NCBI GenBank assembly: GCA_025738555.1 | Contig: JAOVFP010000001.1 | Location: 3,472,001 to 3,536,000 of the forward strand | From: Cyathus striatus | Lineage: Eukaryota > Basidiomycota > Agaricomycetes > Agaricales > Nidulariaceae | DNA length: 64,000 nt | Direction of reading: 5' to 3' | Shown: one piece after another, positions 60,347-64,000 of the stretch | Numbering within the stretch: position 1 is the stretch's first letter | How the letters are laid out: each line of letters opens with the position of its first letter | Notes under the pieces: model-generated | What the model saw: the letters and a program-made list of their open reading frames with translations, nothing else | Database searches by the model: none | Told to the model about the DNA's origin: nothing | Position numbers and translations under genes: made by a program

Positions 60347-62599
60347 TGTTGTACACCAACAAAGTAGACTCAGCTCAAGCTCAAATATGTTCAAAAGAGG
60401 TTTTTGATTCCAATTCTACTCGAGACTTCGCTATCATGATTCATAATAACCCAGCACAGCAGATAATAGTATAGTAGTCCGTTCGAAGTAGTCGGCAATT
60501 CACCCGAAGCAACTGCGCTCAAGTTCTCAATAAGCCGCAGTCGAAATCTTTCGAGCACCAGAGAAAGAAATAAAGAGATCTGACTTCTGGCTCCGTAAGA
60601 CATACAGATTGAATGCTTTGGCGAAAAAGGTCTAAAGCTTAGTAAATATTTGCTCCGGCATCAGGACCCTCTGGTCTAATACTATCCAACAGCCAAGAAA
60701 GACTGAAAACTGAGAGTGACAACCCCAGTCTCTAGCATTTCACAAGCCGGACAGCATACGAACGAGGCCACTGCTGCCTCTATGAGTTTGTAGCTGGAGG
60801 TCAGACAGCAGAGAAGGAAACTGAAAAATCCACCCAACTTGCCTGACCGTCACGTCATTCCATTATCGGCTCATAAAGTAGATCCAAGCACAGAAGGAAC
60901 ATCAGGCCAGAAGGGTATCTCCCGTCCACATGGCGAAGTACACCGAATATATCTCCCTGTGTTCACAAATATGAGCTGACCTCGGTGTATGATGAGTTGA
61001 ATCAAGCTTCATTTCAACCGGAATGTTAGAAGAATGACTAGGAAAATGTGAAATAAACCGAGGGTGTAAGCTGTTTCTCTTTCCGGAAAATCAAGAACTG
61101 TAACATCTGAGGGTTGGGTGAGATGAGAGAAGCGGAGGTGTTGGTCGATGATGACAAACAGAACACAGGCAGGAAAATAAGGTAGTCTTTCATCCAGAGA
61201 GGTTTCATATAAAACATCTCATTCACAAGATGTGGAAGTATTGGAAGTGACAAGTAAGGTAAGATATCTGGATGGAGGCCGTGAAGGAATCATGGTGTGG
61301 TTTTCGAACAAGGAGCAGTCATAACCCTAGTTGTAAAAGAGGTGACATTGAGTGGTTCAGAAATTGCGGACGGTATACATAGATTTCCTGCTATTCCACA
61401 AATACACGTTCGCTATCATATAAATCGAATGGATGTAATCAGCAAATAAGTCGTCGGTTCTGGCGCTCATTTGGACAGAGGTTGTTCGTCCACGTCGGTA
61501 GGAGGCGAAAGAGAGGCAGCGGAGGAAGAGGCGGGAAAGACAGAATTGCCACTAGTAACGTCGCGAAATCCGGGGGCCGGAGGGGGGCGGTTCTGCGTCA
61601 TTTATGTAAGTTGCCTTCTACCTCGCGAAGCCATGGCATCCCATCTCTTAAAAGAATCCTCGTCGGTAGGAGAATAAGTAGGGATGGGGAGTCCTATTAT
61701 ATTGTGTTCAACAAACAAAGGACTGTATGTCCTGACTCCTCCCAGGTTGTGAATGCTTCTGCACTTCGGTCACAAACACACTTAGCTGGACAACACACGT
61801 CTGTTATCCACAAACCAAAGAGGTTCATTGCACCAACCTAAGTAACATGAATCCAACATCCAGCAGTAAGCACTAGTAAGCTCTCATTCACAACCGCTCG
61901 CAATATATATATTTGACCTAGTATAGATACCTAAGCCCCTTCTCGTCTCTAGCCTACGATCTCTCCAGTCAACCATTGCGGTTCGCATCCTGTGCAGAGC
62001 TCAAAGAATTTAATAAGCCCTCACTCGGCATCCACAACCATACTTCGCCATAACATGTCCTGTCATGCACGTCTTCCACCTTCCAGCCTACGGCCCGTAA
62101 AATGACCAAGGCCCCTCCTCGACCTGCCTTCATGTGGTATCAAAACATCGGCTAGGTAAACCGAATCAGAAAGCCTTTATCTTTCGAAAGTCAAGACCAG
62201 AGGTATCGACAAGCCACCCTTATACTGGCGAAGTGGAGTGACTGTAGGCATACGTGGTTGCAGAGGGATTTCTGGAATGGAGGAACGAGAGCCAGAGCCC
62301 GAATGTGGAGGCTTTCGGGAAATCACGGTCTCGACTCTCTCGACTCTTTTAACCCCGCGATGTTTACCAACATGATTTTCCGTTTCCCGTTATTGCCAAA
62401 CAATAACATACCAGAAACATACGACTCCCCAGACTCAGTGCCCGCTGGCAACTGCCCAGACCTAGTCGTCGCAGATTTGTCACGAATGGTCTTCGAACTT
62501 TGAGCACGAAACTACAAGTACATTGTCATTCAGAATTGGTATGGTCACTAAAACTTAGTTCTGGTAGCATACAAAACACGATGCACCATTGTCAGTGCC
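60347..62599. other. Spacer between MITE and alcohol oxidase copy 2
   Basis: About 2.25 kb with only unsupported short ORFs (for example 61482-61841). No repeat or RNA gene recognised. Confidence 0.4.
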
Positions 62600-64000
62600 T
62601 TAAGCAGTCGTCACGCCTTTAATTCCCAAGTCCTCTGCGATAATAACTGCAGATTTTTCGCCAATCGCAATTGCAGTGTTGTAAGTATTTGCGCCAACAT
62701 TTCCGGGTGTGATACTACAGTCTGAAGGGTTGCTTAGCCATTCATGTTATTGGAAACGTGAATGCATTAACGTACCAGCAACCTTTAGATTTCGGACACC
62801 GTAGACATTCAGTCTTTCATCCACCACACCCCCGCTCTCGCGGGGTTTCATGGCACAAGTACCGATCTACTTTATCCGTTAGAAAATTCATAGAGAATAA
62901 ATTACATATAGGTTAAATCCTTACGGAGTGCCAGGTGGTTTCCACTTTGACAATATAGGTCAGTTACAATTTTTACATGGGAACAATGGGAACAAGTTAC
63001 CTGTCTTCCTGTGATATTCGTCGATTGCCTTATCATCCTCTGAAGTATATTTAATCTTTGCTGTGTTCATGTCTACTGGGCCGTCTGCGGGCTTGGACAC
63101 AGCCTCACTTTCAGTAGGGAACTCTGGATGACCAAGATCCAATTCGCCACGGTAAGCATTCATTCTCCTTGCTATTTCTCTCCCTTTCTTATATGCCCAT
63201 CGTAGGACTACCACATCTGCCATGCTATTTTATAGTTTTATCAGTGATAAACAGCCAAGAATACTAGAAATGTGCTCACTCTTCAAGGTAACCAGGCTTA
63301 AAGTCAAGTCTTCCATATGCATCCAGGCCTGAGGTTATATGCACATGCCCAGAGGCTACAGGATATCCCTATAGTTGGCGTGAGCATTCCATCAGGGTTG
63401 CTCGGTGAAAGTAACATCTCACTGTAAAGTAGCACATGCTGAAGTATTTGCCACGAGGAGTGTTGGGGTTTAAACCAACATAACTGCACATTACTCACGT
63501 TAACCAAAGCACAGGAGAGACTTGAGACTCAACATCACTTACGCTGTGAATGGTGCAAAAAGCATGACAGGCTTGTCAGGAGCGTTTGCAAAGTACGATT
63601 TCCACCTTTCCTCAAATTCGGGTCCCAATTCTTCCAGTTCACTCGCGGTAGGTCGAAGTTTAATCCCAGCATCAAGTGCACTTGGAGGTAAATAGCATAA
63701 GGCAAATAAATCAAAGTTGGAGCTCATTGAAGCAAGGCTTACTTGTGAGCCATCAAGCCTTTGCCTTCATTCTTCCATTGGGTTACGTATGCTTCATATC
63801 TTGAATTAGTATATTTGATTGTGGAATATATCCGGTGAATACATACGTTCAACTTCCTCTTCACTACCCCTAAATAAAGCATCCATTGTATCGGAATCCT
63901 CGGTGGCAAAATAAGGAGCAAATATAAGATTATGATCTAAACATATTCCAATAAGCAAAGGGAAACTTCGCGATCCAATATAAAATCGAGACGGACCCAT
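62600..64000 (-). CDS. GMC oxidoreductase, alcohol (methanol) oxidase type, copy 2 (5' partial)
   Basis: The gene runs off the right edge. Exons in the window (minus): 63997-64000, 63847-63936, 63743-63791, 63543-63680, 63423-63483, 63280-63368, 63001-63224, 62925-62944, 62776-62866, 62600-62721. Strings: DHNLIFAPYFATEDSDTMDA, KNEGKGLMAHN, LDAGIKLRPTASELEELGP, YVGLNPNTPRGKYFSM, YPVASGHVHITSGLDAYG, ETTWHS/IGTCAMKPRESGG and GNVGANTYNTAIAIGE, with the catalytic His and Asn. Seven successive internal exons (90, 49, 138, 61, 89, 224, 20 bases) have exactly the lengths of the matching exons in copy 1; copy 2 has one extra intron in the last segment (62722-62775). It is closer than copy 1 to the alcohol oxidase sequences I recall. 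Confidence 0.93.

Overview
The window reads as nuclear DNA of a mushroom-forming basidiomycete (Agaricomycetes). Genes are split by many short introns, mostly 45-60 bases, with GT(A/G)NGT donors and CTAAC/CTGAC-like branch sites. Several families are typical of that group: HSPA12-type Hsp70, expanded F-box/leucine-rich proteins, an atypical G-alpha subunit, a basidiomycete seven-helix membrane protein, and paired alcohol-oxidase-type GMC enzymes. All gene models below were assembled by eye from frame continuity across splice sites. Family names are from memory of conserved motifs, not from a search.

Layout, left to right. 1-4730: an Hsp70-like ATPase (5' end outside the window) whose frame runs on, through small introns, into about 1,000 residues of Pro/Ala-rich, coiled-coil and Lys-rich sequence. 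5095-6638: an F-box protein. 7813-9208: translation initiation factor eIF5. 10861-12543: a multi-helix membrane protein. 12963-13673 (minus): a small secreted Cys-rich, probably GPI-anchored protein. A gene-poor stretch follows, then 17870-19238: a bHLH transcription factor. 20738-28988: four tandem F-box paralogues, one intact, one frameshifted, one with a nonsense codon and one eroded. 30248-32502 (minus): a G-alpha subunit with unusual switch residues, and just beyond it 32733-33589, a PPIL3-type cyclophilin. 34321-35695 (minus): F-actin capping protein beta, with a tRNA-Thr (TGT) upstream at 35864-35954.

After a gene-poor 4.5 kb comes a compact group: TAN1/THUMPD1 (40431-41701), convergent with a TEA/ATTS-domain factor (41936-43548, minus). 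A second gene-poor stretch (43.5-48.2 kb) is followed by a Ddp1/Aps1-type Nudix hydrolase, a small possibly mitochondrial protein, a ZIP7/KE4-like zinc transporter containing 5-base and 15-base microexons, an HD-domain phosphohydrolase and replication factor C subunit RFC5. The right end holds two same-strand alcohol-oxidase-type GMC genes with matching exon structure (the second runs off the window), separated by about 3.3 kb that contains a probable TA-flanked MITE.

Apart from the F-box cluster and the GMC pair, neighbouring genes do not form a recognisable pathway; the core genes (eIF5, RFC5, CAP2, TAN1, PPIL3, ZIP) are ordinary conserved housekeeping genes. The most notable observations are the Hsp70 fusion tail, the G-alpha with Ala at both Ras Gly12- and Gln61-equivalent positions, the graded decay of the F-box cluster, the microexons and start-codon-only exon, and five apparent GC-AG introns.
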